The translations under genes were made by a program, and so were the position numbers. Shown piece after piece: positions 1-6,153 of a stretch of DNA of 14,252 nucleotides; the first letter of the stretch is position 1; each line of letters opens with the position of its first letter. The notes beneath the pieces were generated by a model. The model had not been told where the DNA came from and searched no databases. It saw nothing but the letters and a program-made list of their open reading frames with translations. This DNA is from Bacteroidales bacterium (GTDB lineage Bacteria > Bacteroidota > Bacteroidia > Bacteroidales > UBA7960), in NCBI GenBank assembly GCA_007123065.1, contig SKSI01000191.1, forward strand, positions 1 to 14,252, written 5' to 3'.

Positions 1-51
1 TAAGCTGCCCTTCAGGGCGTTCATGTCTGGCCTATACTTTTCCCTTTTACT

Positions 52-72
52 CAGCTCCCAGCTCCCAACTCT
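52..72. repeat. Short degenerate heptamer repeat (SARCTYC family), 3 units
   Basis: Three consecutive 7-bp units read CAGCTCC, CAGCTCC and CAACTCT. The unit resembles the block at 116-140 (GAGCTTC, CAGCTTC), so both fit a consensus SARCTYC. It is non-coding and sits upstream of the hexamer array and the gene at 420. With only three units, its function is unknown and chance cannot be fully excluded. The nearby second block makes a shared origin more likely. Confidence 0.55.
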
Positions 73-80
73 GATATCTC

Positions 81-98
81 ATTAGCATATTTGCTAAT
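81..98. other. Small perfect inverted repeat (possible terminator of an upstream gene)
   Basis: ATTAGCA (81-87) and TGCTAAT (92-98) form a 7-bp perfect stem with a 4-base loop. On the plus strand a short T run (98-101) follows. This could be a weak intrinsic terminator for a gene lying to the left of the window. The AT-rich stem and short T run make this tentative. Confidence 0.25.
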
Positions 99-115
99 TT
101 TCACATCTCTTTTTC

Positions 116-140
116 CTTCGAGCTTCCAGCTTCGAGCTTT
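116..140. repeat. Short degenerate heptamer repeat (SARCTYC family), about 3 units
   Basis: In phase from position 120 the units are GAGCTTC, CAGCTTC and GAGCTTT; one partial unit (CTTC) precedes them. They share the SARCTYC pattern with the block at 52-72, 47 bp away. The region between the blocks is not repetitive. No coding potential is believable here. Confidence 0.55.
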
Positions 141-170
141 TATTTTCCACATCGGGCAACTGTCAATCGC

Positions 171-308
171 CAATCTTAATCTCAATCTTAATCTCAATCT
201 CAATCTCAATCTTAATCTCAATCTCAATCTCAATCTCAATCTCAATCTCAATCTCAATCTCAATCTCAATCTCAATCTCAATCTTAATCTCAATCTCAAT
301 CTCAATCT
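171..308 (+). repeat. Hexamer tandem array, 23 units of YAATCT
   Basis: Twenty-three uninterrupted 6-bp units run from 171 to 308: 19 are CAATCT and 4 are TAATCT (at 177, 189, 213 and 285). The only variation is a C/T transition at the first base. The plus strand has no G anywhere in the array. Just before it, CAATCGC-CAATCTT looks like a degenerate entry into the array. The repeat is open in frames reading (Asn-Leu)n on plus and (Arg-Leu)n on minus, but these are products of the repeat, not credible proteins. The array lies about 84 bp upstream of the promoter -7 box of the gene at 420. A relative of the same unit, YAAYCT, forms the array at 12455-12550. Confidence 0.95.
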
Positions 309-368
309 TAAAATTAATAAATCATTATGATATTTTTGTTTTTTTATCAGTTGTTATGAAAAATGGTA

Positions 369-399
369 TTGATCTTGACGTTAATTAATCATATATTTG
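369..399 (+). promoter_or_regulatory. Bacteroidota-type promoter for the gene at 420
   Basis: TATATTTG at 392-399 fits the Bacteroidota -7 box TAnnTTTG exactly. A TTG at 369-371 lies 20 bases upstream, the expected place for the -33 element. Transcription would start near 404-406, leaving a leader of about 15 bases before the ATG at 420. This rules out an in-frame ATG at 363, which lies upstream of the promoter. Confidence 0.7.
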
Positions 400-419
400 T
401 AAATAAAATTTCAAAATTC

Positions 420-1013
420 ATGAAAAAGCAGATCCAAATAAACCTGGTTGTTCTTTTCCTGCTGTTTCTGGCAACAACCGCACCCGCGCAAAACGGTACG
501 CCACATTTTGGTTTTCAGGTGGGGAGTTCCTTCAGTACGATGGGCAATGCAGGTAATATGTTTACCCATAGTCTTGCTCCCGTTATGAACTGGGACATGA
601 ACGAAAGATTTACTCTGCAGGTTGGTACAATTTTTTCGACATCCAGAATGAATGGATTGATGCCGGCTGATTCTTATCTTTCAGGCAGCCAGCTGTTCAA
701 TCATAATGCCGGTAACAGCTTTAGCAGCATGACCGTGTATGCTTTCGGGGCATATCAGTTAAACCCCAGATTGACCCTAACTGGCGGAACCTGGGTTGAG
801 CAATCCGGTTTTGATTTTATGGGAAGCACTCTGGAGTCAGGAAATACTTTCAATCCCCAGGGGGTAATGCTCGGATTGGATTACAAGGTTACTGAGAACT
901 TCCGTTTTGGATTTGAAGTGAGTACAACACGCGGTTATAATCCTTACGCTCCATTTATTTATCAACAAAACGCTTTTCCTGGAGGATTTAACAGAAATCC
1001 CTTTCATCGCTAG
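420..1013 (+). CDS. Small exported outer-membrane beta-barrel-like protein, function unknown
   Basis: This encodes 197 residues. The N-terminus, MKKQIQINLVVLFLLF followed by LATTAPAQ, is a typical Sec signal peptide with cleavage likely after Ala-Gln near residue 24. The mature part is rich in Gly, Asn, Phe, Ser and Thr. It shows alternating polar/hydrophobic stretches (for example HFGFQVGSSF, RFTLQVGTIF, LTLTGGTWVEQ, FRFGFEVSTT), as expected of amphipathic beta strands of an outer-membrane barrel. I do not recognise a named family and assign no substrate. Length is short for a porin, so a small barrel of about 8 strands is the most that can be inferred. The ATG at 420 is preferred to one at 363 because a good promoter lies between them and because the signal peptide then starts with Met-Lys-Lys. 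It is a single-gene unit, convergent with the radical SAM gene. Confidence 0.75.
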   Translation: MKKQIQINLVVLFLLFLATTAPAQNGTPHFGFQVGSSFSTMGNAGNMFTHSLAPVMNWDMNERFTLQVGTIFSTSRMNGLMPADSYLSGSQLFNHNAGNSFSSMTVYAFGAYQLNPRLTLTGGTWVEQSGFDFMGSTLESGNTFNPQGVMLGLDYKVTENFRFGFEVSTTRGYNPYAPFIYQQNAFPGGFNRNPFHR

Positions 1014-1224
1014 TGTTGCTTAGAAAAAGCTTGATTCATTTTTGGTTTTTTTAGATACACAGGCACACTTTTTTGTGCTTTGTGGAAAACTTATGATCTA
1101 TTGAATCGATTTATCTCAAAAAAAATTGTAATTTTATGGTGCGTTAAAACCAAATTTTATTATTAAAGAATTTGGCTATTTGTTTTCTGGTTAATGTTGT
1201 AGTTGTTTTGGTGGCAATTGTTTT

Positions 1225-1247
1225 GGGGAGTGCTTACTGCACTCCCC
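1225..1247. terminator. Strong hairpin between convergent genes, probable terminator
   Basis: GGGGAGTGC (1225-1233) and GCACTCCCC (1239-1247) pair perfectly over 9 bp with the 5-base loop TTACT. TTTT precedes and TTT follows, so both strands have only a short U run after the stem. It sits 12 bp beyond the stop codon of the minus-strand radical SAM gene and 211 bp beyond the plus-strand gene ending at 1013. It therefore best serves the radical SAM gene, perhaps both. The rest of 1014-1224 is AT-rich with nothing I can assign beyond a weak 6-bp stem near 1061-1080. Confidence 0.65.
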
Positions 1248-1259
1248 TTTGCCGTATAA

Positions 1260-2327
1260 TTACCTCATCTGAAGCCGTAAATTAGTTAGTCCGGCATTGC
1301 GGGCAATGGTAACCGCATTGTTGTATTCGCTACGGTTGATACGTCTTGAAATCTCAGGGAAGTCGTGCGCTTTGTGCATGGGCGTGTATTGCGACATGAT
1401 ATTTACATAAGTATCGTCAGGCAGGTTAGCAGCAATCCAGCGTAGCACCCTGTCTGTTCTGGCAACGTTTCCCGGCATCACGAGATGTCGGATCATCAGG
1501 CCCCGGTAGATCAGATTGGTTTTGGGGTCAGGTTTGGCAACCCCTGTTTGTCTGTGCATCTCCAACAATGCTTTCTGTGCAATATCCGGATAGTTACCGG
1601 AGCCTGGTGAGTAAGTCGCTGCCGCATCATGATCTGCATACTTAAAGTCTGTAAGGTAAATGTCTACCACCCCATCCAGGAACTCAAGCATCTCCGTTTT
1701 CTCCCACCCGCTTGTATTGTATGCGACCGGAAGACGTAAACCCGCGGCTGAGGCACGGTCAAGAGCCAGCAAGATATGCGGCAAATAGTGCGTGGGAGAT
1801 ACCAGGTTGATGTTATGACAACCATGACGCTGCAGCAGCAACATCATGTTGGAAAGATCCCTGATGCTGTATTTCTGCCCATGACCCATTTGACTTACCT
1901 CATAATTAATGCAAAATACGCATTCCATGGAACAATGTGTAAAAAAGACCGTGCCGGAACCATTCTGTCCGACCAGCTCCCTCTCTTCACCAAAATGCGG
2001 ACTTGCAGAAGATATCTCAAGATCTGCATTGGCTCTGCAGTCACCACGCTTGCCACTGATCCGGTCCGTTTCGCAATTGCGCGGACAAAGGCGGCAATGG
2101 CGCATCTCGTCAAACAAAACATCACCACGTTCCTTTAAAACACCACTTTGTTGCAGCGCAACATAAGAAGGAATATACCCTTGATCTGAATTGCTCATTG
2201 CCGAAGTGTTTTTGACTGAACTGTTGGGATTTGCAAACAATTTAAATGGAGCCAGAGAACCTGTTACCGCAATGGCAGGAACCGCGGCCAGCTTGCACAA
2301 AAATGATCTTCTGTTGTGTTTTTCCAT
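1260..2327 (-). CDS. Radical SAM protein, PflX-like (COG1313 type), with twin-arginine-like N-terminus
   Basis: This encodes 355 residues. The radical SAM motif CSMECVFC (Cys132, Cys136, Cys139; CxxxCxxC) should bind the 4Fe-4S cluster that cleaves S-adenosylmethionine. Ahead of it, CRLCPRNC (Cys78, 81, 85) plus Cys97 (GDC) and the later NLVSPTHYLPHIL segment are hallmarks I associate with the PflX group of 'pyruvate formate-lyase activating enzyme-like' proteins. The extra cysteines might hold a second metal site. The substrate of this group is not established, so no PFL-activating role is claimed. The N-terminus is odd: MEKHNRRSFLCKLA and a hydrophobic stretch to about residue 32 look like a Tat signal, unusual for an enzyme needing cytoplasmic S-adenosylmethionine. 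The gene is monocistronic, divergent from the gene at 2619, with a hairpin 12 bp after its stop. No glycyl-radical partner is seen nearby. Confidence 0.85.
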   Translation of the reverse strand: MEKHNRRSFLCKLAAVPAIAVTGSLAPFKLFANPNSSVKNTSAMSNSDQGYIPSYVALQQSGVLKERGDVLFDEMRHCRLCPRNCETDRISGKRGDCRANADLEISSASPHFGEERELVGQNGSGTVFFTHCSMECVFCINYEVSQMGHGQKYSIRDLSNMMLLLQRHGCHNINLVSPTHYLPHILLALDRASAAGLRLPVAYNTSGWEKTEMLEFLDGVVDIYLTDFKYADHDAAATYSPGSGNYPDIAQKALLEMHRQTGVAKPDPKTNLIYRGLMIRHLVMPGNVARTDRVLRWIAANLPDDTYVNIMSQYTPMHKAHDFPEISRRINRSEYNNAVTIARNAGLTNLRLQMR

Positions 2328-2618
2328 TTAATTTTAAATTTGTCTAAATTAAAATACTGAAAATCAATGCTGTAACAACATGTAAAGATACAAAAAATAC
2401 AGATGTCATGAATCTGTGAAATCCGGGATTTTTTCAACTTTTCGGGATGAGCTTAAAAATATATCATCAAATCAAACAATTCAAGAGTTTTAAGCATTTA
2501 TTTATATACAATGGTTGTTCACGACAGCAATAAGTGTTCTTTTTTTGATCATACATGATTAAAAGTGAAATAATCTGATTATATTTATCAATAAATTTAT
2601 TTAAAGGGGAGATATATT
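2328..2618. other. Divergent intergenic region, 291 bp, mostly unassigned
   Basis: This AT-rich region must hold promoters for both the radical SAM gene (minus) and the flavoprotein gene (plus). I find no exact TAnnTTTG box with a proper -33 on either strand; the nearest is TATTTTTTG on the minus strand (2391-2399), one base too long. An imperfect inverted repeat TTGATCAT-AC-ATGATTAA (2545-2562, 7 of 8 pairs matching) could be an operator. Such repeats also arise by chance in AT-rich DNA. No small ORF looks real. Confidence 0.4.
2605..2611 (+). promoter_or_regulatory. Shine-Dalgarno-like site for the gene at 2619
   Basis: AGGGGAG lies 7 bases before the ATG at 2619, a good position for ribosome binding. 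It supports that start codon. Such sites are scarce elsewhere in this window, as usual in Bacteroidota. Confidence 0.55.
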
Positions 2619-3632
2619 ATGGCAAAATTAACTACGAAGTATTTGGGTCTTAGCTTAAAGAACCCTTTAATTGTCGGGGCTTGCAACCTAAGCCTTGAGC
2701 CTGGCCTGGCAAAAAAAATGGAAGATGCCGGAGCTGCGGCCATTGTGTTTAAATCTTTGTTTGAAGAGCAGATCAACCTGGAAAGCATGGAGATGGAGGA
2801 GGCGCTTCACGAATATGACGAGCGCCATGCTGAAATGGTTAATCTGTTTCCCAACCTGAAGCATGCCGGGCCGCAGGAACATCTTGAGAAGCTTGCATCA
2901 ATTAAAAAATCTTTGGATATTCCGGTTATTGGCAGCCTTAACTGCATCAACCACGAAACCTGGGTTGATTATGCTGTCCAGATGGAGCAAACAGGTGTTG
3001 ACGCCCTGGAGCTAAACTTTTATGCGAATCCGGGTAGTTTTGAGAAGTCTGCATCTGAAATTGAGCAGGAGCAGTTGGCTATCATGAAGGCGGTAAAAGA
3101 GAAGGTAGGGATTCCTGTAAGTGTTAAAATGAGTTTTTTCTATACGAATATGCTGCAGTTGATAGCCCGTATGGATGCGATCGGCGTTGATGGTTTTGTT
3201 TTGTTTAACAGGCTGTTTCAGCCGGACATAAACCTCGAAACACAGGATCATGACTTCCCGTTCAATGCCAGTCAGCCTTCCGATTATCGTTTGCCTTTGC
3301 GTTATGCAGGTTTGTTGTACAAGCAGGTTAAAGCTGACATTTGCAGCAACACCGGTATTTTTGGCGGCGATGATATGGCCAGGATGATTTTGGCAGGTGC
3401 GGATACCGTACAGGTTGTAAGCGCGATCTACAAGCACAAGATTCCGCATATTAAAAAGATGATTGATGATCTTGCCAGTTGGATGGATGCGAAGGGTTAC
3501 AACAGTCTGGATGATTTCCGTGGCAAACTTTCCAAGGAAGAGGTTAAAGATCCTTATGCTTATCAGCGTTCGCAATATGTTGACTTGCTGATGAAGCCTT
3601 TTGATCTGCTTAAAAAGTATCCGCAGGTATAA
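2619..3632 (+). CDS. Dihydroorotate dehydrogenase-like FMN protein
   Basis: This encodes 337 residues with the overall pattern of a class 1 dihydroorotate dehydrogenase TIM barrel. The N-terminal KNPLIVGACNLS matches the family's opening strand. Lys170 in SVKMS and Asn187 in VLFNR match positions that contact FMN or substrate, and NTGIFGGDDMARMILAGADTVQV (about 244-266) is the FMN-phosphate region. However, where true dihydroorotate dehydrogenases have NxSCPN with a catalytic Cys (or Ser), this protein has NFYANPG (133-139), with Ala at the Cys position. It probably binds FMN but is unlikely to be the pyrimidine enzyme; it fits the group usually called 'dihydroorotate dehydrogenase-like', whose reaction is unknown. 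So pyrD is not assigned. The start is supported by an AGGGGAG site. The gene is monocistronic, ending at a strong terminator shared with ackA. Confidence 0.85.
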   Translation: MAKLTTKYLGLSLKNPLIVGACNLSLEPGLAKKMEDAGAAAIVFKSLFEEQINLESMEMEEALHEYDERHAEMVNLFPNLKHAGPQEHLEKLASIKKSLDIPVIGSLNCINHETWVDYAVQMEQTGVDALELNFYANPGSFEKSASEIEQEQLAIMKAVKEKVGIPVSVKMSFFYTNMLQLIARMDAIGVDGFVLFNRLFQPDINLETQDHDFPFNASQPSDYRLPLRYAGLLYKQVKADICSNTGIFGGDDMARMILAGADTVQVVSAIYKHKIPHIKKMIDDLASWMDAKGYNSLDDFRGKLSKEEVKDPYAYQRSQYVDLLMKPFDLLKKYPQV

Positions 3633-3649
3633 TGGTTTGATTCATTAAA

Positions 3650-3686
3650 AAAAGCCCTGTAAGCAATATTTACAGGGCTTTTTTTT
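3650..3686. terminator. Bidirectional intrinsic terminator
   Basis: AGCCCTGTAA (3653-3662) and TTACAGGGCT (3670-3679) form a 10-bp perfect stem with a 7-base loop. An A run precedes and a long T run follows, so each strand has a stem followed by a U tract. It lies 20 bp after the plus-strand flavoprotein stop and about 20 bp after the minus-strand ackA stop, so it ends transcription from both sides. Confidence 0.9.
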
Positions 3687-3699
3687 ATAAAAACCGAAG

Positions 3700-4926
3700 C
3701 TATATTTCCTCGTTGTTGTCGTGTGTTGTTACAACTTTAAGCGTATCGTGAGCGATCACAAGCTCTTCATTGGTCGGCACTACCATCACTTTTACTTTCG
3801 AGTCGTGCCTGGAGATCATCTCAAGCTTGCCTCTGAGGCCGGTATTTTTCTCAATATCGAATGAAACACCAAGAAACTCGAGGTCTTTACAGACTGCTTC
3901 CCTGGTTTCGGGACCGTTTTCGCCAACGCCACCGGTAAAGATGATCAGGTCAACACCACCCATCGCAGCTGCATAAGCGCCAATGTACTTTTTCACACGA
4001 TAAAAATACATATCGAGTGCAAGTTGTGCCCGCTTATGTCCTTCGTTCCAGGCTGCATTCTCAATGTCTCTCATGTCGTAGGAAACATCACTGATGCCAA
4101 GCACACCGCTTTTTTTGTTGATCAGGTTATTGGCTTCATCCAGACTGAGGCCTTGCTTGCTCATTATATAAAGCAGTGCACCGAGGTCCAGGTCGCCGGT
4201 ACGTGTACCCATAATCAACCCTTCAACCGGGGTGAGGCCCATGGATGTGTCGTAAGATTTTCCGTTTTTGATTGCTGCAACAGAGGCACCGTTGCCAAGG
4301 TGACATGTGATCGCTTTTACATGCCCTTTACGCATAAACAGTGCGTCACACGCTTTTTCAAAAACATATTTATGACTGGTCCCGTGGAAGCCATACCTTC
4401 TTATCTTGAATTTCTCATAGAGTTCATAAGGAAGGGCATACATATACGCATGCGGCGGGATGGTCTGATGGAAAGCAGTGTCAAAAACTGCGACCTGCGG
4501 CACCGAAGGAACGAGTTTTTCCATTGATACGATTCCCTTCAGGTTTGCCGGGTTGTGCAGTGGTGCCAGGTCAATTACATCTTCAATGTTCTTTTTAACT
4601 TCTTCTGTGATCAGCGCACTGGCGCTAAAATTCTCTCCACCGTGAGCCACTCTGTGGCCGACGGCAATAATTTCATTCACACTGGCAATGACGCCGTGTT
4701 CTGTATCGAGCAGTGCTTTGAGAATCAAATTGATGCCTACTTCGTGATTTTTCACGTCCTGAATTAGCATATAAGGGTCTTTGCCCTTTGGCTGATGCTT
4801 GAATTCACTGTCTTTAAGGCCTACCCGTTCAAGTAGTCCTTTGGCCAGCAATTCAGCATTGTTGGCCATGTCAATCAATTGATACTTGATGGAAGAACTT
4901 CCGCAATTGAGTACTAAAATTTTCAT
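3700..4926 (-). CDS. ackA: Acetate kinase
   Basis: This encodes 408 residues, normal family length being about 400. AckA interconverts acetyl phosphate plus ADP with acetate plus ATP in the cytoplasm, the ATP-yielding last step of acetate fermentation. Family signatures are all present: NCGSSSIKY with Asn7, GHRVAHGG with Arg92, DTAFH with Asp149, YGFHGTSH with His181, CHLGNGAS with His209, MGTRTGDLD with Arg242, FTGGVGEN and TNEE with Glu387. These match the catalytic residues known from the Methanosarcina enzyme with a shift of about one to three positions. It is the second gene of the pta-ackA operon, 33 bp after pta, and is followed by the bidirectional terminator. A short charged tail ends the protein (THDNNEEI). 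Confidence 0.98.
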   Translation of the reverse strand: MKILVLNCGSSSIKYQLIDMANNAELLAKGLLERVGLKDSEFKHQPKGKDPYMLIQDVKNHEVGINLILKALLDTEHGVIASVNEIIAVGHRVAHGGENFSASALITEEVKKNIEDVIDLAPLHNPANLKGIVSMEKLVPSVPQVAVFDTAFHQTIPPHAYMYALPYELYEKFKIRRYGFHGTSHKYVFEKACDALFMRKGHVKAITCHLGNGASVAAIKNGKSYDTSMGLTPVEGLIMGTRTGDLDLGALLYIMSKQGLSLDEANNLINKKSGVLGISDVSYDMRDIENAAWNEGHKRAQLALDMYFYRVKKYIGAYAAAMGGVDLIIFTGGVGENGPETREAVCKDLEFLGVSFDIEKNTGLRGKLEMISRHDSKVKVMVVPTNEELVIAHDTLKVVTTHDNNEEI

Positions 4927-4959
4927 TGGTTTGGATTGGGTTATGATTTTGGGATATGA

Positions 4960-5961
4960 TTAATTATTCGCCGCCTGATTTGCTGTAATGGCAACGAGGT
5001 TTACGATGTCGTCAATTGAGCATCCTCTTGACAGGTCATTGATTGGAGCCGCCATCCCCTGCAGTACCGGGCCTACGGCTTCTGCACCGGCAAGCCTTTG
5101 AACAAGCTTATAGGCGATGTTGCCAACCTCAAGGGTTGGAAATACCAAAACATTGGCGTTTCCGGCAACCGGACTTCCGGGTGCTTTGCTTTTCCCGATA
5201 CTTTCGATGATTGCTGCATCTGCTTGCAGCTCGCCGTCAATCATCAGGCTGGGGTCCATCTCTCTGGCAATGTTTGTGGCCTCGATCACCTTATCACACA
5301 TTGGATGCTTTGCGCTTCCTTTTGTTGAAAAGCTGAGCATCGCGACCCTTGGCACCATCCCTGCAATGGCACGTGTGGTTTGTGCTGACATGACTGCAAT
5401 CTCAGCCAGCTCATGTGCCGTTGGATCAGGATGAACTGCACAATCTGCAAAAACCAGAATACCGTTATCCCCCCATTGCCGGTCTTTCATAACCATCAGA
5501 AAAGCACCCGAGACCACGCGGATTCCCGGCAATGTTTTTATGATTTGAAAAGCAGGCCGCAGCACATCTCCCGTGGCATTCATCGCGCCGGCAACCTCAC
5601 CGTCGGCAACCCCGCTTTTTATCAGCAATGTGGCCAGATACAAAGGATCCTCAACAAGCTTCTGTGCTTCTTCCATGCTTATTCCTTTATGCTTTCTGAT
5701 TTCATAAAGCATATTGGCATAATCCGACTTTTCTTCGAAACGCATAGGATCGATAATCCTGGCTTTTTTTATAGACCCATATCCGGCTTTCTTTGCCTTT
5801 TTGAGGATCTCTTCTTTCTCTCCTAAAAGGATCAAATCGGAAATACCCTCAGAAAGAATAATATTGGCTGCTGCCAGTGTCCTGCTTTCAACCCCTTCGG
5901 GTAACACAATGCACTTCTTGTGTTTTTTAGCTTTTTCTATAATAGAATTTAATAGTTGCAT
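4960..5961 (-). CDS. pta: Phosphate acetyltransferase
   Basis: This encodes 333 residues from the preferred start, the size of the short single-domain enzyme without the N-terminal DRTGG/P-loop extension. Pta interconverts acetyl-CoA plus phosphate with acetyl phosphate plus CoA, feeding AckA. Seen motifs are LPEG near 20, GEVAGAMNATGDVLRPAF near 111-128, LSFSTKGSAKHP near 199-210, DGELQADAA near 222-230, FPTLEVGNIAYKL near 274-286 and INDLSRGCS, whose Ser311-Arg312 match the catalytic Ser-Arg pair. The ATG at 5961 is preferred: the protein then begins MQLLNSIIEKAK like its relatives. The promoter at 6014-6044 gives a leader of about 48 bases. The longer in-frame ATG at 6006 would lie almost at the transcription start and adds a His/Lys-rich 15-residue tail. 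It is the first gene of pta-ackA. Confidence 0.97.
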   Translation of the reverse strand: MQLLNSIIEKAKKHKKCIVLPEGVESRTLAAANIILSEGISDLILLGEKEEILKKAKKAGYGSIKKARIIDPMRFEEKSDYANMLYEIRKHKGISMEEAQKLVEDPLYLATLLIKSGVADGEVAGAMNATGDVLRPAFQIIKTLPGIRVVSGAFLMVMKDRQWGDNGILVFADCAVHPDPTAHELAEIAVMSAQTTRAIAGMVPRVAMLSFSTKGSAKHPMCDKVIEATNIAREMDPSLMIDGELQADAAIIESIGKSKAPGSPVAGNANVLVFPTLEVGNIAYKLVQRLAGAEAVGPVLQGMAAPINDLSRGCSIDDIVNLVAITANQAANN

Positions 5962-6013
5962 TGAACTGTAATGGAGTTTTTTATGATGGTTGTGCTTGGA
6001 CTTCAAAGGACAA

Positions 6014-6044
6014 CAAAATTAGGATTAATTTGCGTGTTCACAAA
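6014..6044 (-). promoter_or_regulatory. Bacteroidota-type promoter for pta-ackA
   Basis: Read on the minus strand, TTTG (6044-6041), 19 bases, then TAATTTTG (6021-6014) fit the Bacteroidota -33/-7 consensus with no mismatch. Transcription should begin near 6008-6010. This supports the pta start at 5961 rather than 6006. Confidence 0.8.
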
Positions 6045-6062
6045 GCCAATTTGTTATTTTTT

Positions 6063-6074
6063 TGATAATTATCA
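6063..6074. promoter_or_regulatory. Perfect 12-bp palindrome, possible operator
   Basis: TGATAATTATCA is a perfect palindrome 18 bases upstream of the pta -33 box, in the divergent pta / DUF4271 region. Nearby, TGTGAA (6084-6089) and TTCACA (6104-6109) are also inverted, 14 bases apart. Placement suits a regulator site, but a few 12-bp palindromes are expected by chance in an AT-rich window of this size. No regulator can be named. Confidence 0.25.
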
Positions 6075-6131
6075 TAAAGTATTTGTGAAATAATGTTAAT
6101 GAATTCACATCGGATTTCTCTAAAGCTGCAT

Positions 6132-6139
6132 TATCTTTG
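6132..6139 (+). promoter_or_regulatory. Probable -7 box for the DUF4271 gene
   Basis: TATCTTTG fits TAnnTTTG exactly and lies 14 bases before the ATG at 6154. No convincing TTG is present at the -33 position (about 6108-6112), so the promoter may be weak or factor-dependent. The predicted leader is very short, near 10 bases. Confidence 0.45.
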
Positions 6140-6153
6140 TAAAAAATTACCAA

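Noticed and set aside
1..20. Terminator at GCCC-TTCA-GGGC near the left edge
   Set aside because: The stem is only 4-5 bp and is not followed by a T run. The upstream gene is outside the window.
171..308. CRISPR array
   Set aside because: The repeats are 6 bp and contiguous, with no unique spacers and no cas genes.
51..330. Open frames reading (Arg-Leu)n on the minus strand and (Asn-Leu)n on the plus strand
   Set aside because: They are translations of the hexamer array, with no domain and no ribosome site. The plus frame ends before the mapped promoter of the next gene.
363..419. Longer N-terminus for the exported protein from the ATG at 363
   Set aside because: It would lie upstream of a good promoter and would bury the signal peptide behind 19 residues.
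3012..3575. Long minus-strand frame opposite the flavoprotein gene (and similar frames opposite ackA, pta, the ABC-F gene and aspS)
   Set aside because: These are shadows of well-supported genes, with no recognisable domain and no independent start signals.
6084..6109. CRP-type site TGTGA...TCACA
   Set aside because: The half-sites are 16 bases apart instead of 6, so the spacing is wrong for a CRP/FNR dimer.
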